Assembly: GCF_914271485.1 (NCBI RefSeq)
Contig: NZ_CAJZAG010000013.1
Location: 159,166 to 223,165 of the forward strand
From: Cupriavidus pampae
Lineage (GTDB): Bacteria; Pseudomonadota; Gammaproteobacteria; Burkholderiales; Burkholderiaceae
DNA: 64,000 nt
Direction of reading: 5' to 3'
Shown here: positions 1 through 8,542 of the stretch, one piece after another
Layout of the letters: each line of letters starts with the position of its first letter
Numbering within the stretch: position 1 is the first letter of the stretch
The notes under the pieces: generated by a model
Seen by the model: only the letters and a program-made list of their open reading frames with translations
What the model was told of the DNA's origin: nothing
The model's database searches: none
Translations under genes and position numbers: made by a program

Positions 1-483
1 GGCGTCAATTACGTGAACGGTCCGCTGGCGCTGGGCGCTGCGTACGTTGACGTCAGATACCCGCAGCTCGGCGATGGCCACGATGGCATCCGCAATTTTG
101 GCTTCGGCGCGCACTATCAGTTCGCGCACGTACTGGCGATGCTGTTGTACACCAACACGCGCAACACCGACACCGGTGCGGCGATCGATGTCTACAAGAC
201 TGGCGCCGCGTGGGATATCGCTCCGGCGTGGACGTTGGGCCTCGACTACGCCTACATGCGTGGGAACGAGGCGTTGCAGAACAATCGCGCCCAGCAGGTA
301 ACAGGCGCAATCCAGTATCACTTGTCCAAACGCACCACGGCCTATGTGGAAGCCATCTATCAACACGCCAGCGGCGATGGCCCGGCGACACAGGCATGGA
401 TCAATAGCCTGCCCGCGACCGCTGGCGCGGCCAGTAGTCACGTGCAAACGCTGATGCGCATCGGGCTGGCGACGCGGTTCTAA
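1..483 (+). CDS. Gram-negative porin, C-terminal part (5' end outside window)
   Basis: The reading frame is open from base 1, so only the last ~160 residues are present. They show alternating hydrophobic and polar residues with aromatic girdles (for example FGFGAHYQF, GLDYAYMRG, RTTAYVEAIYQ). The protein ends in Phe (GLATRF), the C-terminal signature that the BAM machinery recognises in outer-membrane beta-barrels. The closest family is the general trimeric porins of Burkholderiaceae (Porin_4/OmpC-like), which passively admit small solutes through the outer membrane. Start, signal peptide and constriction loop lie upstream and cannot be assessed. A specific gene name is not supportable. Confidence 0.88.
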   Translation, partial: GVNYVNGPLALGAAYVDVRYPQLGDGHDGIRNFGFGAHYQFAHVLAMLLYTNTRNTDTGAAIDVYKTGAAWDIAPAWTLGLDYAYMRGNEALQNNRAQQVTGAIQYHLSKRTTAYVEAIYQHASGDGPATQAWINSLPATAGAASSHVQTLMRIGLATRF

Positions 484-537
484 CTCTTCTACGCTTGCAG
501 CACTGCCTAAGTTGAACCTACATCAGGAGCGCAAGCG

Positions 538-1041
538 ATGAATGCACAAGGACCATCCGGCAATCTCCCGGAAGACCCTGCTGCCCCGTGGGCAGACCCA
601 TGGGCCGTGTGGCGAAACTGGGCAGCGCCGAATCTCGCCGACCAGCACAACCCATTTTCCGGCGATGTGACGCAATGGATTCGCGCGTGGAGCGAGGCTG
701 TTGGACAGGTCGGCCTGCTCAACATCAACTACGGCGGCTCCTCCGACCCGCAGGCCGAGCGGCGTATCACCGGTCGTTACAGCTATGGGCGCCAGTTGGG
801 CCGCCTGATGGAAGTGCTGGTCCCGTATGTGCGGAAGCACGAAGGCGAATTCAAGGAAGCCTCGGACGCACGGGCAGTCAAGGAATTCCTCGATATGGCG
901 CGCGACATCGAGGCAATGAAGCACGGCAGCGTCAGCGATCTACTCGAGAAAGCCAGTAAATGGCGCAAGGATCCGGACTTCAAAACCAAGCTGGCCGAGC
1001 TGCGACGTGGGTTGGACGAACTGGAGAAATCGTTGAAGTAA
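538..1041 (+). CDS. hypothetical protein, 167 aa, helical
   Basis: I do not recognise the family. The ATG follows a clear AGGAG (about 8 bases upstream) 54 bases after the porin stop. The protein has no signal peptide or membrane segment. The N-terminal third is rich in Pro, Trp and Asp (PWADPWAVWRNW). The remainder is predicted helical and highly charged, ending in a Lys/Glu-rich stretch (KTKLAELRRGLDELEKSLK) that could form a short coiled coil. That composition resembles granule-associated or phasin-like proteins in a general way, but no motif supports this, so function is left open. A cytoplasmic location is inferred. Confidence 0.72.
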   Translation: MNAQGPSGNLPEDPAAPWADPWAVWRNWAAPNLADQHNPFSGDVTQWIRAWSEAVGQVGLLNINYGGSSDPQAERRITGRYSYGRQLGRLMEVLVPYVRKHEGEFKEASDARAVKEFLDMARDIEAMKHGSVSDLLEKASKWRKDPDFKTKLAELRRGLDELEKSLK

Positions 1042-1084
1042 CGCCATTGGGCTATCATGCCACTCCCCTCCGAAGTAGCTCCCA

Positions 1085-2749
1085 ATGATTTCCATCCGTA
1101 ATGTCACGCTGCGCCGCGGCGTCAATGTCGTGCTCGATCAGGCGTCCGCCTCCTTCAACCCTGGCGAGAAAATTGGTCTTGTCGGCCGCAATGGCGCCGG
1201 AAAATCGTCCTTCTTCGGTCTACTGAACGGTACGTTGCACGAAGACAGCGGGGAATTCTCGATTCCCGCCGCGTGGAAAATGGGCCAGGTCGCCCAGGAT
1301 ATGCCGGAAACCGAGCAGAGCGCGACGGACTTCGTGGTCGAGGGGGACACCGGGCTGCTGGCCGCGCAGGCCGAAGTCGACGCCGCCGAGGCCAGCGATG
1401 ACGGTATGCGCATGGCGCACGCCTACATGGCCCTGCACGATGCCGGTGCGCACGATGCCCCCGCACGGGCGCAGGCGCTGATCCTCGGCCTCGGTTTCAG
1501 TGCCGCGCAGCTTACGCAGCCGGTGAACAGCTTCTCCGGCGGCTGGCGCATGCGGCTGCAACTCGCACGCGCGCTGATGTGCCCGTCAGACCTGTTACTG
1601 CTCGACGAACCGACCAATCACCTGGACCTCGACGCATTGGTCTGGCTGGAAGCGTGGCTCAAGCGCTATCAGGGCACCCTCGTCGTGATCAGCCACGATC
1701 GCGAATTCCTCGATGCGGTCACGCAGGTAACGGTGCACGTCGACAACGCCAAGCTCGTGCGCTACGGCGGTAACTACAGCAAGTTCGAAGACATGCGCGC
1801 CGAGCAACTCTTGTTGCAGCAGGCCGCGGTGGCCAGGCAAGCGGACAAGATCGCCCACCTGCAGAAGTTTATCGACCGCTTCAAGGCCAAGGCTTCGAAG
1901 GCCAAGCAGGCGCAGAGCCGCGTCAAGGCACTCGAACGCATGGAGAAGATCGCGCCGGTGCTGGCCGATGCGGAGTTCACCTTCGAGTTCAAGGAGCCGC
2001 TCAACGTCCCGAATCCGCTGCTGTCGATGCTGGATACGAGCTTCGGCTATCCGGCACCTGCCGACGCGCCGGCGGGCACGCCGCCCACGGTCATCGTGAA
2101 GGGTATCAACCGTTCCGTGCTGGCCGGGCAGCGCATCGGCATTCTCGGCGCCAACGGTCAAGGCAAGTCGACGCTGGTCAAGACGGTGGCGCACGCGCTG
2201 GCGCCGATCGCCGGCGAGATCAGCGAAGGCAAGGGCCTGAATATCGGGTACTTCGCGCAGCAGGAACTCGACGTGCTGCGCCCGCACGATACGCCGATGG
2301 AACACATGATCCGTCTGGCCAAGGACACGCCGCCGCATATGCGCGCGCCCGGCCAGAGTGGCACCGAGCAATCGCTGCGCACGTTCCTCGGCACCTTCAG
2401 CTTCAGCGGCGACATGGTCCATCAGGCGGTCCACACCATGAGCGGCGGCGAGAAGGCGCGTCTCGTGTTGTGCATGATCGTATGGCAGCGCCCCAACCTG
2501 CTGCTGCTCGATGAGCCGACCAACCACCTGGACCTCGCCACGCGCGAGGCACTCGGCATGGCGCTCAACGAATTCGAAGGCACCGTGATGCTAGTCAGTC
2601 ATGACCGCGCGCTGCTGCGTGCCGTGTGCGACGAGTTCTGGCTGGTTACGAAAGGCGGCGTCGAGCCCTTCGATGGCGATCTGGACGACTACCAGCAGTT
2701 CCTGCGCGACGAAGCGCGTCGCCTGCGCGAAGAGGCCGCAGCGGCATAA
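1085..2749 (+). CDS. yheS: ABC-F family ATPase, YheS type
   Basis: This 554-residue soluble protein has two ABC ATPase domains and no membrane segment, the hallmark of ABC-F translation factors acting at the ribosomal E site. Domain 1 has Walker A GRNGAGKS (residues 34-41), signature SGGWR (151-155) and Walker B LLLLDEPTNHLD (about 170-181). The linker at about 255-285 is Lys/Arg-rich (FIDRFKAKASKAKQAQSR), as in the P-site tRNA-interaction motif. Domain 2 repeats GANGQGKST, MSGGEKARL and LLLLDEPTNHLD. The N-terminal RRGVxVxLD start and the sequence between motifs match E. coli YheS closely from memory. The protein ends soon after domain 2 and so lacks the long C-terminal extension of E. coli YheS (about 80 residues shorter). 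The exact cellular role of YheS is not well defined. Confidence 0.93.
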   Translation: MISIRNVTLRRGVNVVLDQASASFNPGEKIGLVGRNGAGKSSFFGLLNGTLHEDSGEFSIPAAWKMGQVAQDMPETEQSATDFVVEGDTGLLAAQAEVDAAEASDDGMRMAHAYMALHDAGAHDAPARAQALILGLGFSAAQLTQPVNSFSGGWRMRLQLARALMCPSDLLLLDEPTNHLDLDALVWLEAWLKRYQGTLVVISHDREFLDAVTQVTVHVDNAKLVRYGGNYSKFEDMRAEQLLLQQAAVARQADKIAHLQKFIDRFKAKASKAKQAQSRVKALERMEKIAPVLADAEFTFEFKEPLNVPNPLLSMLDTSFGYPAPADAPAGTPPTVIVKGINRSVLAGQRIGILGANGQGKSTLVKTVAHALAPIAGEISEGKGLNIGYFAQQELDVLRPHDTPMEHMIRLAKDTPPHMRAPGQSGTEQSLRTFLGTFSFSGDMVHQAVHTMSGGEKARLVLCMIVWQRPNLLLLDEPTNHLDLATREALGMALNEFEGTVMLVSHDRALLRAVCDEFWLVTKGGVEPFDGDLDDYQQFLRDEARRLREEAAAA

Positions 2750-2766
2750 CAACGCCGCGCTCCGGC

Positions 2767-2793
2767 AACGCCCCCTGCTCAGGGGGCGTTTTT
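2767..2793 (+). terminator. Rho-independent terminator of yheS
   Basis: A perfect 10-bp stem (AACGCCCCCT / AGGGGGCGTT) with a GCTC loop is followed by a run of five T. It starts 18 bases after the yheS stop. Confidence 0.92.
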
Positions 2794-2927
2794 CATTCCG
2801 CCTTCGATTGTCGCTTCTGGGACAACGTGTTGCGTCCCTTCGCACGCCTACTGGTCCGCGCTTCGCCTTCATACACTCTGTCATACGCCCAGTGCGTCTT
2901 CCCCACACATGACAGGACTTATCAAAG

Positions 2928-3860
2928 ATGAGCGCAACCACCCGCAATACGCAGCCGGTCACGACCCCCATTGGCAAGGAAGCCGCTGGCGAGCTCGTGT
3001 CGTCCCGCTACGCCGTTCGCATCGGTGATGTCGACGTCGTGCTGATCAGCGATGGCATTCTGCCGCTGCCGACCTCCACCATGTCCACCAATGTCAGCGA
3101 ACCGGATCGCAACGAATGGTTCGATGGCCGCTTTCTGCAACGTGACATGTTCGACTGGGCGCTGAATATCGCACTCGTGCGCAGCGGCGACCGTCTGATC
3201 CTGATCGACTCGGGCGTGGGCGACGGCTTCGAATATTTCACGCGCGCCGGTCGCTCGGTGATGCGTCTGGAATCGGCTGGCATCGACCTCGGCGCGATCA
3301 CCGATATCGTGATTACGCATATGCATATGGACCACGTTGGCGGGCTCAACGTCAATGGCGTCAAAGCCAAGCTACGCCCGGACGTGCGCATTCACGTGGC
3401 GGCCGCCGAGGTCGAATTCTGGAAGAATCCGGACTTCAGCCAGACCGTCATGCCAGAAACCGTGCCGCCCGCGCTGCGCAAGGCCGCCGATACATTCGCA
3501 AAGCTATATAGCGAAAACATCGTGCAGTTCGATCAAACGGTGAACGTCGCACCGGGCGTATCGGCCCGCGTGACGGGTGGACACACGCCGGGCCACTGCG
3601 TGGTGGACGTGGCATCGAAGGGTGAGAAGCTGACGTTCGTTGGCGACGCGATCTTCGAAGTCGGCTTCGACCATCCGGAATGGCAGAATGGCTTCGAGCA
3701 TGAGCCGGAAGTGGCGACGGACGTGCGCATCGCGCTGCTCAACGAAGCCGCCGAAACCGGCTCGCTGCTGGCCGCCGCGCACGTCGCGTTCCCGTCGATC
3801 GGTCATATCGCAAAGAACGGAGACGCGTACCGCTTCGTGCCGGTACAGTGGGACTACTGA
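2928..3860 (+). CDS. MBL-fold metallo-hydrolase
   Basis: This 310-residue protein of the metallo-beta-lactamase superfamily has the HxHxDH motif as H131-M-H133-M-D135-H136. The third zinc-site motif is GGHTPGH (H219/H223), GDAIF supplies Asp240, and a late His (H285 or H293) lies in AAHVAFPSIGH. The set is a complete di-zinc hydrolase site. The length and order resemble the lactonase / methyl-parathion-hydrolase-like branch rather than true beta-lactamases, but the substrate cannot be read from sequence. There is no convincing signal peptide. It lies alone after the yheS terminator and is followed within about 10-70 bases by an MFS exporter in the same direction, so hydrolysis and export of related compounds is a possible joint role (inference). 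Confidence 0.85.
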   Translation: MSATTRNTQPVTTPIGKEAAGELVSSRYAVRIGDVDVVLISDGILPLPTSTMSTNVSEPDRNEWFDGRFLQRDMFDWALNIALVRSGDRLILIDSGVGDGFEYFTRAGRSVMRLESAGIDLGAITDIVITHMHMDHVGGLNVNGVKAKLRPDVRIHVAAAEVEFWKNPDFSQTVMPETVPPALRKAADTFAKLYSENIVQFDQTVNVAPGVSARVTGGHTPGHCVVDVASKGEKLTFVGDAIFEVGFDHPEWQNGFEHEPEVATDVRIALLNEAAETGSLLAAAHVAFPSIGHIAKNGDAYRFVPVQWDY

Positions 3861-3869
3861 TCGATTGCA

Positions 3870-5408
3870 TTGAAGTTTGTCAGCAGCGCAAAAGTTGGCC
3901 ACAATCGGAATGTGGCCACCCCCGATTTTCGCGTGAGCAATCCTGACACGACACACACTGCCGCATCGCAGGCCTGCCCCTGCGATGCGCTCGTCATTCG
4001 CGCGCAACCCACCGTGGTGGATCGCCCGTGCCGGCGCAAGCCGTACGCGCTCGCTGCGACGATTCTTGGCTCGAGCATGGCGTTTATCGACGGTTCCGTC
4101 GTCAATGTCGCGCTGCCTGCCATGCAAAGCGAGTTTGGCGCAAGCGTTGCCGCCATGCAGTGGATCGTCAACGCCTATCTGCTGTTTCTCGGGTCACTGG
4201 TACTGGTGGGCGGAGCCATGGGCGACAAGCTCGGCCGGCGCACCGTCTTTATCGCCGGCATCGTGGTGTTTACGCTGGCGTCGATCGCGTGCGGGCTCGC
4301 GCCCAACGAGGGCGCGCTGATTGCCGCGCGCGCGGCGCAGGGCTTTGGCGCGGCGTTCTTCGTGCCCAGTAGTCTCGCGATCATCGGCGCCATCTATGAG
4401 GGCGCAGCGCGTGGGCGGGCCATTGGCACCTGGTCCGCGGTCGGGGCCATCACCCTGGCGGTGGGACCCGTGGCCGGTGGCTGGCTGGTCGATACATTCT
4501 CGTGGCGCGCGATATTTCTACTCAACGTGCCGCTGGCGGTGGCGACGATCGCGCTGGCGATATGGGCCGTTCCGAATAGCCACAAGCTCGATGCATCCCA
4601 ACGACTGGACTGGCCCGGCGCGATCAGTGCGACAGCGGGGCTCGCCGCCCTCGCCTATGGCCTGACCGAAGCGTCGTCGCGCGGCTTTGCCGATCCGCTC
4701 GTACTCGGCACGCTTGGTGCCGGCGTGCTCGTGCTGGCCCTGTTCGTGAGAATCGAGGCCAACAGCCCTTTCCCCATGATGCCGCTCGACGTGTTTCACT
4801 CGCGCGACTTCACGGGCGCCAATCTTGTGACCCTGCTGCTCTACTTCGGTCTGAGCGGCGCGCTGTTCTTCCTGCCCTACACCCTGATCCGCGCCCATGC
4901 CTATACCGCGACAGAGGCAGGCGCGGCGCTGCTGCCGTTGCCGGTCATCATGGGTGCGCTGTCGCGCTACACCGGCGGCTTATCCAGTCGCTTCGGCGCG
5001 CGGGTGCTGTTGAGTGCCGGACCATGCGTGGCTGGCCTCGGTTTCCTGATGCTCGCACTGCCATTCGTACACGGCGGCTATTGGACCGCCTTCTTCCCCG
5101 CACTGGCCGTGCTCGGCCTCGGCATGACGATCACCGTCGCACCTTTGACGACGACGGTGATGGAGTCGGTACCGGTCGACCACGCAGGCATTGCGTCCGG
5201 CATCAACAACGCGGTGGCGCGCGTGGCGGGACTGCTGGCCATTGCGGTGCTCGGCATCGTGTTCGTGCGGACCCATCAAGCCGCGCTATCTACGCAGAAC
5301 GATGCCCTTGCCATCGCCGATGCCCTGCGCGCCGTCGCGCTGGTGTGCGCCGTGTGCGCGTTTGCGGGCGGTGGTCTTGCGCTGGCGACCATCCGGCGCC
5401 GCCAGTAG
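3870..5408 (+). CDS. MFS drug-type transporter, DHA2 (14 TMS) family
   Basis: The 512-residue frame opens with TTG at 3870; GTG at 3912 or 3933 would shorten it by 14 or 21 residues. None of these starts has a good ribosome site, so the start is uncertain. The first ~50 residues are polar, then hydrophobic helices begin at YALAATILGSSMAFIDGSVVNVALP, a typical EmrB/QacA-like TM1 with the Asp of motif D1. Motif A appears as GDKLGRR after TM2 and motif C-like glycines in TM5 (VGAITLAVGPVAGG). About 14 membrane segments fit the length. Family knowledge: proton-driven inner-membrane export of drugs or other hydrophobic compounds. No MFP partner (EmrA) is adjacent. Confidence 0.88.
   Translation: MKFVSSAKVGHNRNVATPDFRVSNPDTTHTAASQACPCDALVIRAQPTVVDRPCRRKPYALAATILGSSMAFIDGSVVNVALPAMQSEFGASVAAMQWIVNAYLLFLGSLVLVGGAMGDKLGRRTVFIAGIVVFTLASIACGLAPNEGALIAARAAQGFGAAFFVPSSLAIIGAIYEGAARGRAIGTWSAVGAITLAVGPVAGGWLVDTFSWRAIFLLNVPLAVATIALAIWAVPNSHKLDASQRLDWPGAISATAGLAALAYGLTEASSRGFADPLVLGTLGAGVLVLALFVRIEANSPFPMMPLDVFHSRDFTGANLVTLLLYFGLSGALFFLPYTLIRAHAYTATEAGAALLPLPVIMGALSRYTGGLSSRFGARVLLSAGPCVAGLGFLMLALPFVHGGYWTAFFPALAVLGLGMTITVAPLTTTVMESVPVDHAGIASGINNAVARVAGLLAIAVLGIVFVRTHQAALSTQNDALAIADALRAVALVCAVCAFAGGGLALATIRRRQ
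3896..3918. promoter_or_regulatory. inverted repeat TGGCCACA-N7-TGTGGCCA ahead of MFS gene
   Basis: Two perfect 8-bp arms are separated by 7 bases, giving a 23-bp dyad 36 bases after the hydrolase stop. It has the size and symmetry of a dimeric repressor site. If it is an operator, the MFS gene probably starts at the GTG at 3933 rather than the TTG at 3870. Confidence 0.45.
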
Positions 5409-5420
5409 CAACGTCCTGAA

Positions 5421-6389
5421 TCATTCCACGCGGATATTGCGCGCCTTGACGAGCTCATGCCACCGCGCCGATTCGGTCTGCAGAAACGCCTTGAACGCCT
5501 GGGGCGTGTTGCCGACGGGATCGAGCCCCGCCTGCTGCAGCTTGGCCTTCACGGCGGGGTCCGCCACTGCCTGCTGTACGGCATTGGCGATGGCCTGCAC
5601 CCGGTCCGGCGGGGTGCCCTTCGGCAGAAATACGGCGTTCCACTCGAGCACCTCGTAGTTGGGCATGCCGCTCTCGGCCATGGTCGGCGTATTGGGTAAG
5701 GCGCCGACGCGATGCTTCGAGGTGACGGCCAGCGCGCGCAGTTTGCCTCCGGTCACGTATTGCAGCGTGGACGCCGAATTCCCGAAATACGTGGCCACCT
5801 GCCCGCCCATGACGTCCGTCAGCGCCGGCGCGCCGCCCTTGTAGGGCACATGCAGCAATTCGATCTTTGCCTGATCGTCGAACATCTCGGCCGCGAGATG
5901 CGAGCCGGTGCCCGCCCCTGCGGACGCGAAGGTGAGCTTGCCGGGCGCCTTCTTTGCCGCGGCAATCAGATCGGCAACCGTCTTGTATGGTGCGTTCGTG
6001 GCCACCACGAGGATCTGCGGCGCCGTCGCCACCAGCGAGACCGGAATGAAATCGCTGACCGGATTGAAAGGCAGCTTGCGTAGCGCGGCATTGACCGCAA
6101 AGGCCGATGCGTCGTAGAGCACCGTATAGCCGTCGGCCGGGGCCTTGGCCACGACATCCGCGCCGATCACACCGCCCGCGCCGGGCTTGTTATCGATGAC
6201 GATCGTCGTGTTGAGAAGCTCGCCCATTTTCTGGGCCACGATACGCGCGGTGTTGTCGGCACCGCCGCCGGCCGAGTACGGCACGACCATGCGGATCGGT
6301 TTGTCCGGGAACGCGGCCATTGCGAGTGCCGGCGTGATGGCGGCGAGGATCGCCATGGCATTGCCAAGGCGTTGCAGGTATGTCTTCAT
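5421..6389 (-). CDS. Bug/TctC-family tripartite tricarboxylate substrate-binding protein
   Basis: The ATG at 6389 is chosen because it follows GGAGACAACACGAC and begins a good signal peptide (MKTYLQRLGNAMAILAAITPALAMA); the frame extends 16 codons upstream without support. The mature protein starts FPDKPIRMVVPYSAGGGADNTARI, the classic Bug receptor N-terminus, followed by IDNKPGAGGVIGADVVAKAPADGYT. Such periplasmic receptors bind carboxylates. In Burkholderiaceae most are orphans without their TctA/TctB membrane partners, as here. It is the promoter-distal gene of the minus-strand series 9541 to 5421, so a ligand related to the substrate of the adjacent CoA-transferase is likely (inference). 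Confidence 0.93.
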   Translation of the reverse strand: MKTYLQRLGNAMAILAAITPALAMAAFPDKPIRMVVPYSAGGGADNTARIVAQKMGELLNTTIVIDNKPGAGGVIGADVVAKAPADGYTVLYDASAFAVNAALRKLPFNPVSDFIPVSLVATAPQILVVATNAPYKTVADLIAAAKKAPGKLTFASAGAGTGSHLAAEMFDDQAKIELLHVPYKGGAPALTDVMGGQVATYFGNSASTLQYVTGGKLRALAVTSKHRVGALPNTPTMAESGMPNYEVLEWNAVFLPKGTPPDRVQAIANAVQQAVADPAVKAKLQQAGLDPVGNTPQAFKAFLQTESARWHELVKARNIRVE

Positions 6390-6433
6390 GTCGTGTTGTC
6401 TCCGTGAGTCTTTTGTCTTGCTCGCCCGCCGGC

Positions 6434-7321
6434 TCAATCGTTGGCGAATCCGTACAACCGGGCGGGGTTGTCCACCAGAATTCGGTGCCGGACGGCATCA
6501 TCGCCCGTCCAATGCGTGAGCAGGTCGAATAGCAGCGAATCGTCCGGCTTGTGATCGGGCTCCGTGAAGTGCGGCCAGTCGCTGCCCCACACGAGCCGCT
6601 CCGGTGCCGCGCGCACCCATGCCCTGGCAACGGGATCGATATCGGCATACCGCCCCGCCTCGCCGACGATCGAGTCCAGATACGCGCCGGACAGCTTGAG
6701 CCAGCTGTTGCCGCGCGCGAGCAGTTCGGACACCAGCGCGAATGCAGGATGTGCGATACCGCCAGGCAATGGCAGGCGCGCCATATGGTCAAACACGAGT
6801 GGCGTGGGCAGCCGCAGCAGCAGATCGCGATGCGCGACGAACTGATCCGCGGTCCAGTGCAATTGCAGGTGCCAACCCAGCTCGGCGATGCGACGCGCGA
6901 GCGTTTCCACCATATCGAAACCCACTGCCGCGTTCGCGTGTGTATATAGCGAGAAGCGAACGCCGCGAATGCCACCGGCATCCAGCTTCTGCAACGTGTC
7001 GTCGGTGACATCGGGGTGCAGTACAGCGATGCCGCGCGTAGTGGTCGCACCGAGTTGCGCGATGGCATCGAGCGTGGCGCTGTTATCGGTACCGTAGGTC
7101 CTCGGCTGCACGATCACCGCACGACGCGTACCGAGCAACGCCTGCACGCGCCGGTAGTCCGCTACCGTGGCATGCTCGACCGTCGGTGCGATCGCCTGGA
7201 AGCGTGGATCGTAGATATGCAGATGCGCGTCGCAGGCATGGGCAGGCGTCGTGCTGCGCGGCACCGTGTCCGCCGCGCTGTTTGGCACACGCAGCACCGG
7301 TGCAGCGCGCGCCTCAGACAT
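6434..7321 (-). CDS. amidohydrolase-family TIM-barrel hydrolase, LigI/PDC-lactonase-like
   Basis: This 295-residue protein carries the amidohydrolase-2 signature DAHLHIYDPRF (D31, H33, H35), a later FDHMARLP His, and the barrel-end Asp in WGSDWPH. This arrangement is typical of the 2-pyrone-4,6-dicarboxylate lactonase / sugar-lactone isomerase branch. Members open lactones of dicarboxylic acids, sometimes without a bound metal. Its ATG overlaps the stop of the upstream CoA-transferase by 8 bases (ATGTCTGA), implying translational coupling. Together with the flanking Bug receptors this points to uptake and ring opening of an acid lactone (inference); the actual substrate is unknown. Confidence 0.82.
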   Translation of the reverse strand: MSEARAAPVLRVPNSAADTVPRSTTPAHACDAHLHIYDPRFQAIAPTVEHATVADYRRVQALLGTRRAVIVQPRTYGTDNSATLDAIAQLGATTTRGIAVLHPDVTDDTLQKLDAGGIRGVRFSLYTHANAAVGFDMVETLARRIAELGWHLQLHWTADQFVAHRDLLLRLPTPLVFDHMARLPLPGGIAHPAFALVSELLARGNSWLKLSGAYLDSIVGEAGRYADIDPVARAWVRAAPERLVWGSDWPHFTEPDHKPDDSLLFDLLTHWTGDDAVRHRILVDNPARLYGFAND

Positions 7322-8519
7322 CGTGCTTCATCCTGTCCGCGGCTTCGCGCACGAGTTCGCCGTGCTGATCCAGCGTGGGCGCGGCGAACGGATCGGGCCC
7401 CGGCGTCCGGCCAAACTTGATCGGGCGCGTAAAGCCGCGGTAGCGGCCGACAACCGGATGCTCGAACGTCGCGATCATCTCCTCGGCCGTCACCTGCGGG
7501 AAGTCGAACATGTCTTCGACACTGCGCGCCGCCGCACAGGGGACCGCTTCGCCAAAGATGGTCTCCCATTCCATGGCCGAGCGCTCGCGCAACGCCGCAT
7601 GCAGTGCGGGCACGATCTCGTCGTGATGCTGGGCACGCTTGCGCACCGAATCGTAGCGATCGGTCTTGAGCAAATGCGCCAGGCCGGTTCTCTCGCACAA
7701 TGCCTGCCAGAAGTGCGGCGTATTGGCGGAGATGTAGATATACCCTTCACGCGTCGGATGAATGCCGGTGATCCCGCCCGAACGCATATCGCGCCCGACT
7801 TCACGCGGCTCCGCATCGGCCCAGATCATACGGGCCGACTGCATCGTCAGTGCCGCGCGCAGCAGCGACACGCCGACGTATTGACCTTGTCCGCTCTTCT
7901 CACGCTCATAGAGGGCGGAGGCGACGGCACCGGAGACCAGCGATGCGGCGTAGTAGTCCACGATCGAGCCATACAGAATCTCCGGCGGCCCCTCCTTCTT
8001 GCCCTGCAGCGTACACATGCCGGTCATGGTCTGCAGCACCTGATCGTAGCCGGCCTTGTCCTTGAGCGGACCGGTTTCGCCATAGCCGCTCACAGCGCAG
8101 TAAATCAGGCGCGGATTGGATTGGCTCAGCTGTTCGTAAGCGATGCCGAGCCGTCCGGGCACGCTGGGCCGGAAGTTATGCACCAGCACGTCGGCCTGGT
8201 TCGCGAGTGCACGCAGGCGCTCGAGGTCTTCGGGCTGCTTCAGATCCAGCACCACGCCAAGCTTGCTACGATTGACGCCCAGAAAGGCCCGACTCTCCGT
8301 CTCCAGCGTCGAGGGATACTTGCGCAGATTGTCACCAGCGGGCGGCTCCACCTTGATGACGATGGCCCCCTGATCGGCCAGCAGCGAACAGCCATAAGGC
8401 CCTGCGATATAGGCGCTCAGATCCAGCACCTTGACCCCGCTGAGCGGGCCGGTGCTGCCCGTACGCGCGGCGCCAAAAGCGTGTTCGCCGGTGGTGGCTT
8501 TGGTGGCGTTGGTATCCAT
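7314..8519 (-). CDS. CaiB/BaiF (type III) CoA-transferase
   Basis: The ATG at 8519 is preceded by AGGAG and removes 22 unlikely upstream codons, giving 401 residues. The protein has the family N-terminus GVKVLDLSAYIAGPYGCSLLADQGA, the segment IKVEPPAGDNLR, and VHNFRPSVPGRLGIAYEQL, which leads to the active-site region. YCAVSGYGETGP and the later GITGIHPTREGYIYIS are also characteristic. Type III transferases move CoA between acids in the cytoplasm; the family's catalytic Asp lies in the middle of the protein. The gene is packed between two Bug receptors (23-base gap upstream, 8-base overlap downstream). It probably activates the imported or lactone-derived acid. Confidence 0.92.
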   Translation of the reverse strand: MDTNATKATTGEHAFGAARTGSTGPLSGVKVLDLSAYIAGPYGCSLLADQGAIVIKVEPPAGDNLRKYPSTLETESRAFLGVNRSKLGVVLDLKQPEDLERLRALANQADVLVHNFRPSVPGRLGIAYEQLSQSNPRLIYCAVSGYGETGPLKDKAGYDQVLQTMTGMCTLQGKKEGPPEILYGSIVDYYAASLVSGAVASALYEREKSGQGQYVGVSLLRAALTMQSARMIWADAEPREVGRDMRSGGITGIHPTREGYIYISANTPHFWQALCERTGLAHLLKTDRYDSVRKRAQHHDEIVPALHAALRERSAMEWETIFGEAVPCAAARSVEDMFDFPQVTAEEMIATFEHPVVGRYRGFTRPIKFGRTPGPDPFAAPTLDQHGELVREAADRMKHDV

Positions 8520-8542
8520 GCAATGCTCCTGAATCAATCTCG

